From the NCBI RefSeq assembly GCF_016863015.1, contig NZ_BOOB01000052.1, positions 1-64,000 of the forward strand: DNA of 64,000 bases, in the 5' to 3' direction. The notes beneath the pieces were generated by a model, which made no database searches, was not told where the DNA came from, and saw nothing but the letters and a program-made list of their open reading frames with translations. Shown one piece after another: positions 16,475-25,173 of this stretch. Each line of letters starts with the position of its first letter. Within the stretch, counting starts at the first letter, position 1. The DNA is from Microbispora amethystogenes (GTDB lineage Bacteria; Actinomycetota; Actinomycetes; Streptosporangiales; Streptosporangiaceae). The position numbers and the translations under genes are program-made.

Positions 16475-17281
16475 ATGTCCTTTCGGCGCGTCTTACTCGT
16501 CGTCCTCGGAGCCGTCGCCCTGCCGTTCTCCTCCACGACACCGAACGCGGTGGCGGGGGTCACGGCGGCGACCACGAACGTCAAGCCGACCGTCGTTCTC
16601 GTCCACGGCGCGTTCGCCGACGCGTCGGGGTGGAACGGCGTCGTCGCCCGCCTCCAGGCGGCCGGCTACGCCGTCCTCGCCGTCGCCAACCCGCTGCGCG
16701 ACCTCGCCGGAGACTCCGCCTACGTCTCCAGCGTCCTCGCGAGCGTCCCGGGCCCGGTCGTGCTGGTCGGCCACTCGTACGGCGGTGCGGTGATCACCAA
16801 TGCCGCCGCGGGCAACTCCAACGTCAAGGCGCTCGTCTACGTCGCGGGCTTCGCCCCCGACAGCGGTGAGACGTCGCTGGAGCTGAGCGACCGGTTCCCC
16901 GGCAGCACACTGCCCACCGCGCTCGTCCCCCGTCCCTACCCGGGCGGCGTCGACGGCTACATCGACCCGGCGAAGTTCCGCGCGGTCTTCGCCGCCGACC
17001 TGCCCGAGTCCACCACCCGGCTGATGGCCGCCACCCAGCGGCCCGTGTCGGTGGGCGCCCTGTCGGGGCCCAGCGGCGCACCGGCCTGGCGCAGCATCCC
17101 CTCCTGGTATCTCGTCGCGGGCTCCGACAAGGCCATCCCGCCCGCCGCCCAGAGGTTCATGGCCAAGCGCGCCAAGTCGGCGGTCCTGGAACTGCCGGGC
17201 GCCTCCCACGCCGTCATGGTCTCCCAGCCTGCCGCGACCGCCGCCTTCATCGTCGCCGCCGCCCGGGCCGCGGTCCGATAA
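16475..17281 (+). CDS. Secreted alpha/beta hydrolase (serine type)
   Basis: This 268-residue protein has a signal peptide (about 1-30) and a Ser-nucleophile alpha/beta hydrolase domain: VVLVHGAFADASGWNGV, nucleophile elbow VGHSYGGAVI, later WYLVAGSDKAIPP (acid) and GASHAVMVSQP (His). It resembles the small plant-esterase-like family common in actinomycete secretomes. An RBS-like GGAG lies upstream of the ATG. It is the last gene of the run from the LuxR regulator and converges on the STAS gene, whose stop is 7 bp away. The substrate cannot be inferred. Confidence 0.88.
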   Translation: MSFRRVLLVVLGAVALPFSSTTPNAVAGVTAATTNVKPTVVLVHGAFADASGWNGVVARLQAAGYAVLAVANPLRDLAGDSAYVSSVLASVPGPVVLVGHSYGGAVITNAAAGNSNVKALVYVAGFAPDSGETSLELSDRFPGSTLPTALVPRPYPGGVDGYIDPAKFRAVFAADLPESTTRLMAATQRPVSVGALSGPSGAPAWRSIPSWYLVAGSDKAIPPAAQRFMAKRAKSAVLELPGASHAVMVSQPAATAAFIVAAARAAVR

Positions 17282-17287
17282 GGAACG

Positions 17288-17662
17288 TCAGGTCGCCCTG
17301 CCGAGGCGGGGCGGGCAGTCGGTGGCGAGGTCGGCGAGCGCGTCGGCGGTGTCGAGCACGCGGAACAGCCGGGTCAGGTTCGTCCAGCGGAGGATCCGCA
17401 GCACCGGGCCTCCGGGTGCGATCAGCGCCAGGTCGCCCTCCCGGCCGCGCAGGTGGTGCGCCAGGCGCACCAGCAGCCCGACCCCGGTGGTGTCGATGAA
17501 CCGCACCTCGCTCAGATCGAGGGCGAGCCACGGGCCCCTGGCCTCGATCAGGCCGCGCAGGGGCTCGTGGAGATGCCGCACCGCGTGGAGATCCAACTCT
17601 CCGCGCATGCCCAGCACCCACCATCGGGTGGGGGCTGGGCTCGGTGCCGTCCACGTCTCCAC
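17288..17662 (-). CDS. STAS-domain anti-sigma factor antagonist
   Basis: This 124-residue single STAS domain has RGELDLHAV near residue 20 and the phosphoacceptor loop FIDTTGVGLLVRL at 55-67. The usual target Ser after Asp is Thr58 here. Such proteins are released when dephosphorylated and bind an anti-sigma kinase, freeing a sigma factor. No cognate kinase or sigma gene is adjacent, although a PP2C phosphatase occurs at 61639. The short basic C terminus is ordinary. Partner identity is unknown. Confidence 0.88.
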   Translation of the reverse strand: METWTAPSPAPTRWWVLGMRGELDLHAVRHLHEPLRGLIEARGPWLALDLSEVRFIDTTGVGLLVRLAHHLRGREGDLALIAPGGPVLRILRWTNLTRLFRVLDTADALADLATDCPPRLGRAT

Positions 17663-17940
17663 GGTGGCTCCCTTCGCTCTTCTCGACGCCGGGGACCACT
17701 GACGGAGCCATGGGGGGCCGTGGGGGAGGTCCGGGCGACCTGACGAAGCGCTTCGACGGCGGCACGGCGAACGCGTCCCGCCTTCCAGAGGTAGGGCTCA
17801 GTTGAACATTGCACTAGTTCAGCCCTACTCAGAGTAACAATTCCTACCCGCTGCGTCGATCGAGTGGAAGAAATTCACCACCGCGGTGTGGTGTTGTCTC
17901 CTGCTGCCGCGGCCGGGTCCGTACATATGCTTAACCCGTT

Positions 17941-20900
17941 ATGGTGCGATTGAGAATATTGGGGCGAATCACGGCGGAGGTCGACGGCCGCCGCGCGGAC
18001 CTCGGGACGTCGCTCCAGCGCGCCGTGCTCGCCCGGCTCGTCTGCGCGCACGGCCACGTGGTGTCGACCGACCGGTTCGTGGACGACCTGTGGAAGGGCC
18101 AGCCGCCGCCGCGGGCGCTGGGGGCGTTGCAGGTCTACGTCTCCAACCTGCGCCGCGTGCTGGAGCCGGGCCGCGCGCCCCGCGCCGCCGCCCGCGTGCT
18201 GGTGACCGCTCCGCCCGGCTACCGCCTCGCGCTGGAGCCGGACGACGTGGACGCCTGGCGCTTCCCCCGGCTGGTCGAGGCCGCCTCCGGCCTTCTCGCC
18301 GAGGGCGCGCCCGCCCGGGCGCTCGACCTCGTCAACGAGGCCCTGGCGCTGTGGACCGGCCCGGCGTACGCCGAGTTCGGCGACGAGGAGTGGGCCGCCC
18401 CCGAGGTGAACCACCTGGACGAACTGCGGGTGGTCGCGGCCGAGTACCGCGCCGAGGCGGCGCTCGCGCTGGGCCGCCACGCCGAGATCGTCCCCGAGCT
18501 GGAGCGCCACCTCACCGAGCATCCCCTGCGCGAGAACGCCGTACGGCTGCTCGCGCTGGCCTACTACCGGGGCGGACGGCAGGGGGAGGCGCTCGCGGCC
18601 CTGCGCCGCACCCGCGCCCTGCTCGCCGACCAGCTCGGCGTCGACCCCGGGCCCGCGCTGCGCACGCTGGAAGCGGACATCCTCGCCCAGGCCGAGTCGC
18701 TCGACCCGGCCCCCGTGATCGGCCCGCCCGTACGGGAGCCGCGGGCCGAGCCCGCCCCCGCCGCCTTCCGGATGGTCGGCCGTACGGCGGAGCTGTCCCG
18801 GCTGGTCTCCGCGGCCGGGCAGGCGCGGGACGGCTTCCGCATCGCCTGGCTCGGCGGCGAGGCGGGCTCGGGCAAGAGCACGCTCGCCGACGCGCTGGTG
18901 CGGCGGTTGTCGGGGGACGGCTGGCAGACCGTGGTCGGCCGCTGTCCGGAGACGACCGGCGGCGTGCCGCCCGCGTGGGCCTGGAGCGAGGTGCTGCGCG
19001 ACCTTTCCGCCACCCGCCCGCCGGAGCCCGGGACGGCGGCCAGGCTCGCGCCGCTGCTGACCGACGACGCCGCGCCCGTGGGCCAGTTCTGGCTGGCGCG
19101 GGCGGCCGGCGACTACCTGGAGGGCGTGCCCGGACCGCTGCTGATCGTGCTGGAGGACGTGCACCGCGCCGACGAGGAGACCCTCCAGCTGCTGCGTCAT
19201 CTCGCCGGCCGCCTGGCCCGCACACCGGTCCTCGTCCTGCTGACGCACCGGCCGGCGGAGGCGGGCGACGACCTCACGGCCACCGCCGCCGCGCTCGCCG
19301 TCCAGGCCGTGGAGAACATCACCCTGGGTGGCCTCGGCGAGGCGGAGGTGGCGCGTCTGCTCACCGAGCGCTCCGGCGCGGAGGTGGACGAGACGCTGGT
19401 CCGCACGGTCACCGAGCGGACCGGCGGCAACCCCCTGTTCGTGGCCGAGACGGCCCGGCTGCTCGCGGTGGACGGCCCGGCCGCGGCCCACGCGCTGCCG
19501 CCGGGCGTCCGCGACCTGATCCGCCGCCGCCTCGCCCGGCTGCCCGCCACGGCGCAGACGACGCTCCGCACCGCCGCCGTCCTCGGCCGGGAGGCCGACG
19601 CGGACGTGCTCGTCGCGATGCCGGGGGCCGACGAGGAGACCGTGCTCGACGGCCTGGAGGCGGGCGTGCTGTCCGGCCTGCTGGAGGAGCCGCGCCCCGG
19701 CCACGTCCGCTTCGCCCATGTGCTCGTCCGCGAGACGTTGTACGAGGACATCCCCCGGCTGCGCCGTACGCGGATCCACGGCAGGGTCCTCACGGCGCTG
19801 GAACACGTGCGGCCCGGCGACGTGGGGGCGCTCGGGCACCACGCGCTCGCCGCCGCGACCACCGCGACCGCCCTCACGGCGGCCGGGTACGCGGCGCGCG
19901 CCGCCCGCCAGGCCTGGTCGGTCTACCACGCGTACGGCGAGGCGGCGACGCTGCTGCAGGGCGCCCTGGACGCGCTCGACCTGCTGACCGAGGGGACCGG
20001 CGAGCCGCCCCGGGACGTCCGGCTCGACCTGCTGTGCGACCTGGTGTCCGCCCAGGCGCACGCGGGCGACGTGATCACCGCGCTCCGGAACCGGGAGAGG
20101 GCCCTCACGCTGGCCGAGGAGATGCGCGACCGGGCGGCGATCGCCCGCGCGGTCACGTCGTTCGACGCGCCGGTCATCTGGACCATCCAGCCCGACCGCG
20201 TGTACGACCCCCGCCTCGTCGGGGCGATCGAGGGCTCGATGCCGGCGGAGGCGGGGGAGCTGCGCTGCCGCATGCTCGTCGCCCTCTGCCACGCGCTCGA
20301 AGGGCACGACGCGGAGCGCGTCGAGACGGCGAGCGCCGAGGCGCTGGAGATCGCGGACGCCCTCGGCGACCCCCGGCTGCGCTGCATGGCGCTCAACGCC
20401 CGCTACTGGGCCTGCCTCGCGCCGGGCCGGAGGGCGGAGCTGGAGACGCTCGGCCACGACCTGCTGGCCGCGTCCGCCGCCGCGGGACTGCTCGGCTACC
20501 AGACGCTCGGCCACTTCGCGCTGCTCATGGTCGCGCTCGGCCGCAACGACTGGGCGTCGGCGCGCGAGCACGCCGACCGTGGCGCCGCGCTGTCGACGAC
20601 CGGCCAGCTCGGCCTGGCCCTCGGCATCCTCGCCTTCCTCGACGCCCTGCGCCTGCTGGTGACAGGAGACCTGGAGCGGGCCGACCGCGCGTACGGCGAG
20701 CTCGGCGAACGGCTGGCCCGCACCGGCGACGCGAACGGCGCGATGGTGGGGATGGTCGGCCGCTTCGTCGTCGCGCTGGCGGCCGGGCGCCTCGCCGGGA
20801 TGGTGGAGGAACTCACCGTCCTCTGGGAGCGCCTGCGTGAGGACAGCATGGAGATGTACACCCGCGCGCTCGTCGGCGCCGGTCGTCTCGACGAGGCCCG

Positions 20901-21282
20901 CGCCGTGTGGCTGCCCGGGCACCGGCCCCGGCGCGACTACTACTGGCTGCTGCTGATGTCGATGCGGTCGGACAACGCGGCGGCGCTGGGCGACCGGGAG
21001 GTGGCCGCCGAGTGCTACGAGCTGCTGCTGCCGTACGACGGCGAGCTGGCCGGCCTGCACTCGGGATCGGTCACGGCCGGGCCGGTGGCCCACACGCTGG
21101 GCGACCTCGCCGTGTTCCTGGGCCGGCCCGGCGACGCGGACGCCCACTACCGGCGGGCCGCCGAGGTGGCCCGGCAGGCCGGCTCCCCGCACTGGGAGGA
21201 GGCCGCCCGCCGGGCGCTCACACCGCGCCGAACACGAGACGCTCGCGGCGACGGTGGCCCGGACGCAGCAGCGCCAGCATGA
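17941..21282 (+). CDS. AfsR/SARP-like regulator: OmpR-type DNA-binding + BTAD + AAA ATPase + TPR
   Basis: The product has 1113 residues. Positions 1-95 form a winged-helix DNA-binding domain (RLRILGRITAEVDGR...QRAVLARLV), about 100-255 a bacterial transcriptional activation domain (LYVSNLRRVLEPGR context, LLADQLGVDPGPALRTLE), and about 280-560 a STAND-like ATPase (GGEAGSGKST, LLIVLEDVHRADEET). The remainder is TPR-like helices; no C-terminal LuxR domain is present. These regulators often control secondary metabolism, but no such cluster is visible here. A possible -10 TACATA (17922-17927) is 14 bp from the ATG, so the mRNA may be leaderless. Its 3' end overlaps the convergent hemerythrin gene by 65 bp. 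Confidence 0.9.
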   Translation: MVRLRILGRITAEVDGRRADLGTSLQRAVLARLVCAHGHVVSTDRFVDDLWKGQPPPRALGALQVYVSNLRRVLEPGRAPRAAARVLVTAPPGYRLALEPDDVDAWRFPRLVEAASGLLAEGAPARALDLVNEALALWTGPAYAEFGDEEWAAPEVNHLDELRVVAAEYRAEAALALGRHAEIVPELERHLTEHPLRENAVRLLALAYYRGGRQGEALAALRRTRALLADQLGVDPGPALRTLEADILAQAESLDPAPVIGPPVREPRAEPAPAAFRMVGRTAELSRLVSAAGQARDGFRIAWLGGEAGSGKSTLADALVRRLSGDGWQTVVGRCPETTGGVPPAWAWSEVLRDLSATRPPEPGTAARLAPLLTDDAAPVGQFWLARAAGDYLEGVPGPLLIVLEDVHRADEETLQLLRHLAGRLARTPVLVLLTHRPAEAGDDLTATAAALAVQAVENITLGGLGEAEVARLLTERSGAEVDETLVRTVTERTGGNPLFVAETARLLAVDGPAAAHALPPGVRDLIRRRLARLPATAQTTLRTAAVLGREADADVLVAMPGADEETVLDGLEAGVLSGLLEEPRPGHVRFAHVLVRETLYEDIPRLRRTRIHGRVLTALEHVRPGDVGALGHHALAAATTATALTAAGYAARAARQAWSVYHAYGEAATLLQGALDALDLLTEGTGEPPRDVRLDLLCDLVSAQAHAGDVITALRNRERALTLAEEMRDRAAIARAVTSFDAPVIWTIQPDRVYDPRLVGAIEGSMPAEAGELRCRMLVALCHALEGHDAERVETASAEALEIADALGDPRLRCMALNARYWACLAPGRRAELETLGHDLLAASAAAGLLGYQTLGHFALLMVALGRNDWASAREHADRGAALSTTGQLGLALGILAFLDALRLLVTGDLERADRAYGELGERLARTGDANGAMVGMVGRFVVALAAGRLAGMVEELTVLWERLREDSMEMYTRALVGAGRLDEARAVWLPGHRPRRDYYWLLLMSMRSDNAAALGDREVAAECYELLLPYDGELAGLHSGSVTAGPVAHTLGDLAVFLGRPGDADAHYRRAAEVARQAGSPHWEEAARRALTPRRTRDARGDGGPDAAAPA

Positions 21283-21868
21283 CGACCAGGACGGGCCCGG
21301 CCAGCCTGCGCAGCTCGGCCAGCTCCTCCGGCCGCGCGTGCCGCTCGATGCGGGGCAGCTCGAACCGCGGGTCGCCGCCCTTGCGGACGTGCTTCTCCAG
21401 CTCCTCCCAGTCCTTCGCCGTGACGTGCCGCATGATGACCGGGAAGAGCTGCCGCTCCTCCTCCGCGATGTGCTCGTCCAGCAGGTCGGCCAGGCGGCGC
21501 ATCGGCTTGGCCAGCTCGGCGGGGTCGCCCGCGACGGACTGGATCTCCGCCAGCAGCGGATCGAGCTCGGAGTGGTCCTCGCTCAGCTCGCTCAGGTCCA
21601 CCTCGGCGCCCGCCGACCGGACCAGCAGGGGCCACAGGTGGTCGTCCTCCGCCTTGTGGTGGTGATGGATGCCCTGGCACAGCTTGACCACGTAGTTCTT
21701 GATCGCGGCGGCGCGCTCGGGGCCGCACGGCTGCCGGCCCGCGGCGATCTCGCCGGTGGCGTCGGCGAGGCGCCGGGAGTCGGCTCGCATCGCGCGGTGG
21801 GTGATGCGGAAGCCCAGCAGGTTGGGGGCGGGGAGGTTGGCGGGGTGCGGGGCGGGGGCGTCGGACAT
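21218..21868 (-). CDS. Hemerythrin HHE-domain protein
   Basis: This 216-residue all-helical protein has the HHE metal-ligand spacing: an early His in ITHRAMRADS, HHHHKAEDDHLWP near residue 80, SEDHSELDPL, and HIAEEERQLFPVI near 145. Such proteins bind a di-iron centre and handle O2, NO or iron. The start is set at the ATG of MSDAPAP, which has AAAGG 10 bp upstream; an upstream ATG at 21910 would add 14 unremarkable residues. The 3' end lies within the last 65 bp of the BTAD regulator gene on the other strand. Confidence 0.88.
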   Translation of the reverse strand: MSDAPAPHPANLPAPNLLGFRITHRAMRADSRRLADATGEIAAGRQPCGPERAAAIKNYVVKLCQGIHHHHKAEDDHLWPLLVRSAGAEVDLSELSEDHSELDPLLAEIQSVAGDPAELAKPMRRLADLLDEHIAEEERQLFPVIMRHVTAKDWEELEKHVRKGGDPRFELPRIERHARPEELAELRRLAGPVLVVMLALLRPGHRRRERLVFGAV

Positions 21869-22008
21869 CGCGCGATGCCTTTCGTGAGCGGGGTGGTCTG
21901 GCACGCTCACTGTGCGCTCCGGCGCTTGGGGTCGGTTAGGTCCTTACTTAAACCCGATTCCCAAGGGACGGGAGATAACCGTGGGAAGAACCGATAGCTT
22001 GTTCCCCT

Positions 22009-22218
22009 ATGGACAGGCGATGGGTGGGTCCCGACGGGTACGAGATCGTTCCGGCGTACCGCCGCGACCGCCAGGTGCTGCGCGTGCGGCGGCACGGACG
22101 GCTGGTCGCCGACTGCCTGTCGGTCGAGGAGGTCGCCCGGTTCGTCGACCTCGCCGACCTGTGCGAGGTGATCGCCCTGCCGGAGCGGGCCGGCGACACC
22201 CGTACGGCCGTCAGGTAG
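22009..22218 (+). CDS. Small hypothetical protein (69 residues)
   Basis: Unrecognised. The product is a basic/acidic soluble protein with DGYEIVPAYRRDRQVLRVRRHGRLVADC followed by a helical SVEEVARFVDLADLCEVI. Composition and third-base GC are like neighbouring genes. No good ribosome binding site precedes the ATG, so a leaderless transcript is possible. It is divergent from the hemerythrin gene and 59 bp before a lipoprotein gene. It could be a small regulator, but nothing shows that. Confidence 0.55.
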   Translation: MDRRWVGPDGYEIVPAYRRDRQVLRVRRHGRLVADCLSVEEVARFVDLADLCEVIALPERAGDTRTAVR

Positions 22219-22277
22219 CCGGGCCGCAGGCGTAATCCTCGTCGATCTCGGGCACTCACAGTGCCGAGGGGGAATCG

Positions 22278-22706
22278 ATGCGCCTGGCCACCACTGTCAC
22301 CACGCTCGCCGTCGCGGGCGCGGCCCTCGCCGCGGGGGTCTCCGGCTGCGGCGCGTCGCCGGCCGGCCCGGCCGCAGAGACACCGGTGTACGTGCTCAAC
22401 CTGCGGGGTTCGGAGCAGGGGCGCCCCGACCAGCGGCCGGCGATCCTGGTCCTTTCGGAGTTCAGCACGATCAGCGCGGTCGTCTGGCGTTCCTGGGGGC
22501 CGACCCGGGCCGTCGGCGCGGGCAAGCTCAGCGGCACCTGGTGCCTGCCCGCCTGCGAGGACGCGCCGTACGACGCCACGGTGACGCTCAGCAACGTGAC
22601 CCCCGTCCGGGGAAAGGGCTACTTCAGCAGGTACGCCGTCGCCGCCGAGGTGCCGGTCCGCCAGCGGCCCGCGGCCGATCTCTCCGGGGTGCTGCCGACA
22701 CCGTGA
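22278..22706 (+). CDS. Hypothetical lipoprotein
   Basis: This 142-residue protein has a classical lipoprotein signal (MRLATTVTTLAVAGAALAAGVSGC; lipobox V-S-G-C). The mature part is beta-rich with a Cys pair in TWCLPACEDAPYD. GAGGGGGAA upstream of the ATG is a good RBS. No family is recognised. It ends shortly before the tRNA-Thr gene. A surface location is the only safe inference. Confidence 0.75.
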   Translation: MRLATTVTTLAVAGAALAAGVSGCGASPAGPAAETPVYVLNLRGSEQGRPDQRPAILVLSEFSTISAVVWRSWGPTRAVGAGKLSGTWCLPACEDAPYDATVTLSNVTPVRGKGYFSRYAVAAEVPVRQRPAADLSGVLPTP

Positions 22707-22791
22707 GCGCGGGGGTATTCGAGTTCGCATCGGTCAGCGTGGCCGTGTATGGTTACACCTGTCCGCGAGGCGCGAGAGCGCAGCCGGGCCC

Positions 22792-22864
22792 GCCCCTATA
22801 GCTCAGTCGGCAGAGCGTCTCCATGGTAAGGAGAAGGTCAACGGTTCGATTCCGTTTGGGGGCT
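22792..22864 (+). tRNA. tRNA-Thr (anticodon GGT)
   Basis: This is a full 73-nt cloverleaf. Acceptor GCCCCTA pairs with TGGGGGC (one T-G), the D arm is GCTC/GAGC, the anticodon stem TCTCC/GGAGA holds loop ATGGTAA (anticodon GGT), and the T arm AACGG/CCGTT holds TTCGATT. The discriminator base is T, and CCA is not encoded. Confidence 0.95.
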
Positions 22865-23045
22865 CTGGCCGGAAAGTCCTATCTGAGCGGTGTTCCTCTG
22901 GGAGCGTTGCCGGGTGGGGCTTTCGGCTTGGTGGGGGTGCCTCTTCCCCACCGGCTGACCGATCCCGATCACGGCTGATCCCGATGCGCGAAGAGCCGTA
23001 CGGGTCGGGTATCCTTGCGTGGCCGGGTGCGGTTTCTCCGGCCGA

Positions 23046-23119
23046 GGCGGAGTAGCTCAGTCAGGCAGAGCAAGCGGCTCATAATCGCTGTGTCGCCGGT
23101 TCAAGTCCGGCCTCCGCTA
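23046..23119 (+). tRNA. tRNA-Met (anticodon CAT, elongator type)
   Basis: This is a full 74-nt cloverleaf. GGCGGAG pairs with CTCCGCT (terminal G-T), the D arm is GCTC/GAGC, the anticodon stem AGCGG/TCGCT holds CTCATAA (anticodon CAT), and the T arm GCCGG/CCGGC holds TTCAAGT. The discriminator is A and CCA is not encoded. The anticodon stem lacks the three G-C pairs of initiator tRNA. It lies 79 bp upstream of rpmG. Confidence 0.95.
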
Positions 23120-23198
23120 CTACCCTGCCGGGTCACCTCACGAAGGCGACCCCGGCCTGGGTTGTCCAGTAGTCCCAAACGCAGAAAGGCACTCCCAC

Positions 23199-23363
23199 GT
23201 GGCTGCCACAGACGTTAGGCCGAAGATCACGCTGGCCTGCCAGGAGTGCAAGCACCGCAACTACATCACGCGGAAGAACCGGCGCAACGACCCGGATCGG
23301 CTTGAGCTGAAGAAGTACTGCCCCAACTGCAAGACGCACCGGGCGCACCGCGAGACCCGCTGA
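23199..23363 (+). CDS. rpmG: 50S ribosomal protein L33 (zinc-ribbon type)
   Basis: This is a 54-residue basic protein of the large ribosomal subunit. It reads [19 protein letters not shown], then [31 protein letters not shown]. Both CxxC pairs (CQEC, CPNC) are present, so this is the zinc-containing form. The GTG at 23199 is preceded by AGAAAGG. The tRNA-Met / rpmG / MaoC-MaoC / murB order is familiar in actinobacteria and supports the call. Confidence 0.96.
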   Translation: MAATDVRPKITLACQECKHRNYITRKNRRNDPDRLELKKYCPNCKTHRAHRETR

Positions 23364-23710
23364 CCGTAGCGTGGTCCGGCGCGTGTGATTCCGCGCCGCG
23401 AACGCGGCGGCCGGCTTCCCGGCGTCCTCCAGGAGCGTCGCTCCGGGGCATCGGTGTCACTCCGGCACGAACACGGCCCCACGCTGTCCCGGGCCTCGGC
23501 ACTCCAGGCCGTCGGCAGCGGGCCATGGATCACGTATGACCGGCGTCTCCCTCGCGGAGGCGCCGGTTTTCGTGTCGGCGCTGCTGTCTCGGTGCTCGCG
23601 CTGCCGGTCTCTGCTTCGGTGCGGCGGTGACGGCGGGCCGGATCGGGTGTTGCTAGCGTACGGTCACCCGCTCATCCCCCGGGGAGCTCATTCTCTAAGG
23701 AGCACGGCCG
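23364..23710. other. Intergenic region between rpmG and the MaoC pair
   Basis: In this 347-bp stretch no convincing gene is seen. Open frames on both strands have no RBS and read as arginine/glycine-rich shadows. It holds the rpmG terminator (23540-23570) and, near its right end, AAGGAG before the first MaoC gene. A promoter for the MaoC pair is expected after the terminator but no clear -35/-10 was found. Confidence 0.5.
23540..23570 (+). terminator. Intrinsic terminator after rpmG
   Basis: CCGGCGTCTCC (23540-23550) pairs with GGAGGCGCCGG (23556-23566) over 11 bp with one G-U pair and a 5-nt loop, followed by TTTT. This is a classical Rho-independent terminator for the tRNA-Met/rpmG transcript, 177 bp past the rpmG stop. 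Confidence 0.8.
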
Positions 23711-24160
23711 ATGCCTCTGAATCGCGACTTCGTCGGGCGGACGTACCAGGCGTCCGCGCCCTACGAGGTCAGCCGCGTCAAGATCAGCGAGTTCGCCACC
23801 GCGATCGGCGACGACAACCCGATCTACCACGACCGGCAGGCCGCCGTGGCGGCCGGGCACCCGGACGTCGTGGCGCCGCCGACCTTCCCGATCGTGTTCA
23901 GCCTCCTCGGCACCGGCGACGCGCTCACCGACCCCGAGCTGGGGCTCGACTTCTCCATGGTCGTGCACGGCGAGCAGCGGTTCGAGTACGAGCGGCCCAT
24001 CCAGGCGGGCGACGAGCTCGTGTGCGCCTCGACCATCGCGGAGATCCGCAGCGTCGGCCGCAACGAGTTCCTGACCGTGCGCAGCGACGTGCACACCACC
24101 TCCGGCGAGCTGGTCTGCCGGACCTTCAACATCATCGTGGAGCGCGGAGGGGCGGCCTGA
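23711..24160 (+). CDS. MaoC-like dehydratase subunit, HadA/HadC-type
   Basis: This 149-residue hot-dog-fold protein has KISEFATAIGDDNPIYHD near residue 25 and PPTFPIVF, the pattern of the FAS1_DH/MaoC N-terminal family. The helix lacks the full catalytic Asp-x4-His spacing of the partner, as in HadA/HadC, which supply substrate contacts while HadB supplies catalysis. AAGGAG lies 9 bp before the ATG. The next gene starts 2 bp after its stop. In mycobacteria the equivalent locus serves the FAS-II (3R)-hydroxyacyl-ACP dehydration; outside mycolate makers the substrate is uncertain. Confidence 0.88.
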   Translation: MPLNRDFVGRTYQASAPYEVSRVKISEFATAIGDDNPIYHDRQAAVAAGHPDVVAPPTFPIVFSLLGTGDALTDPELGLDFSMVVHGEQRFEYERPIQAGDELVCASTIAEIRSVGRNEFLTVRSDVHTTSGELVCRTFNIIVERGGAA

Positions 24161-24161
24161 C

Positions 24162-24590
24162 ATGGCGGCGACGGTCAAGTACGACGACGTGGAGGCCGGC
24201 CAGGAGATCCCGGCCGCCGAGTACCGGGTCCGCCGGGTCGACCTGGTGCGGTACGCCGGGGCCTCGGGCGACTTCAACCCCATCCACTGGAACGAGCGTT
24301 ACGCGAAGGCGGTCGGCCTGCCCGACGTCATCGCGCACGGCATGTACACGATGGCGCAGGGCGGCCGGTTCGTGACCGACTGGGCGGGCGACCCCGGCGC
24401 GGTGGTCGAGTACGGCGTCCGCTTCTCGTCCATGGTCGTGGTGCCCGACGACGACAACGGCGCGACGATCACGATCAGCGGGGTCGTGGAGGAGAAGCGC
24501 GAGGACAAGCGCGTCGTGGTCACGCTCACGGCGAGGTCCGGCGACTCCCGGGTCCTGTCCAAGGCCCGCGCGGTGGTCCAGCTCTCCTGA
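24162..24590 (+). CDS. MaoC-like (R)-specific enoyl hydratase/dehydratase, HadB-type
   Basis: This 142-residue hot-dog protein has the catalytic hydratase motif GDFNPIHWNE near residue 38 (Asp and His) and LPDVIAHGMYTMAQGGRFVTDW, typical of HadB and (R)-enoyl-CoA hydratases. It probably forms a heterodimer with the upstream subunit; the 1-bp gap between stop and ATG implies coupled synthesis. It acts in fatty-acyl chain dehydration. The physiological chain length cannot be told. Confidence 0.9.
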   Translation: MAATVKYDDVEAGQEIPAAEYRVRRVDLVRYAGASGDFNPIHWNERYAKAVGLPDVIAHGMYTMAQGGRFVTDWAGDPGAVVEYGVRFSSMVVVPDDDNGATITISGVVEEKREDKRVVVTLTARSGDSRVLSKARAVVQLS

Positions 24591-24669
24591 CCGGCCCCGA
24601 TCAGCCGCGACCGGCTACGACGGGCCATGAGGGTGCTTGGCGGCGCCGGTGCTGGGTAGCGGTCGGATC

Positions 24670-25083
24670 GTGAGCGAGCGAGACACTTCAGAGACCGAGG
24701 GCGTCGTCAACGAGCCGGTCACGACCCAGCGGGAGCACGACGACACCGCCGGCGTGGCGACGCAGACGCAGGATCCGGGCAAGGCCGGGGACGCCCAGGG
24801 GGGTGGGCTGCCGTCACCCCGCGCGGGGAACGCGCGGGAGGCCGCGCGGGCGGCGGGCCACGAGCAGATCACCGAGGTCAAGCGGGACGTCGCCCCCGGA
24901 GGGACGATCGAGACGGCACTGACCCCGTCGGGCGAGGCGTCGATGGTCGCCTCCCAGCTTCTGTGGGACGGCAGTTCGGCCGCCTCCCGGATCGACCGGT
25001 CCATCGCCGAGACCGGCGTCGAGACCGGCACCGACGCCGACGCAGACTCGCCACCCGATCGGGACGCCCCTCCCACTCCGTGA
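24670..25083 (+). CDS. Hypothetical acidic, probably disordered protein
   Basis: This protein of about 137 residues is dominated by Glu, Asp, Thr and Gly, with no hydrophobic core or membrane segment. Middle part: GNAREAARAAGHEQITEVKRDVAPGG; end rich in Asp/Thr/Pro. The GTG at 24670 is chosen by frame only; no clear RBS is seen, and a GTG at 24637 is possible. It lies between the MaoC pair and murB on the same strand. No family is recognised, so function is unknown and even its expression is only moderately sure. Confidence 0.5.
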   Translation: MSERDTSETEGVVNEPVTTQREHDDTAGVATQTQDPGKAGDAQGGGLPSPRAGNAREAARAAGHEQITEVKRDVAPGGTIETALTPSGEASMVASQLLWDGSSAASRIDRSIAETGVETGTDADADSPPDRDAPPTP

Positions 25084-25173
25084 GAGGGAGGGCCGGGGCG
25101 GGGTGGCTATCCTGTTCCTCTACACGGCCCCGGGTTCCTCTACGCAGCCTGGGGGGACGCGCTGAGGAGACGA

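Noticed and set aside
17878-17887. CACCGCGGTG palindrome upstream of the BTAD regulator
   Set aside because: A 10-bp GC-rich palindrome is expected often by chance in this genome and has no supporting context.
17875-21192. Long antisense open frame of 1105 codons opposite the BTAD regulator
   Set aside because: GC-bias shadow: Arg/Gly/Ala/Val-rich with no recognisable domain, while the plus strand encodes a complete, motif-rich regulator.
23111-23160. Imperfect hairpin just after tRNA-Met
   Set aside because: The stem has a bulge and no T-run, and the transcript probably continues into rpmG, so it was not called a terminator.
24670-25083. Pup-like (prokaryotic ubiquitin-like) protein for the acidic disordered frame
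   Set aside because: It is acidic and disordered but far longer than Pup and lacks the C-terminal Gly-Gly-Gln/Glu.
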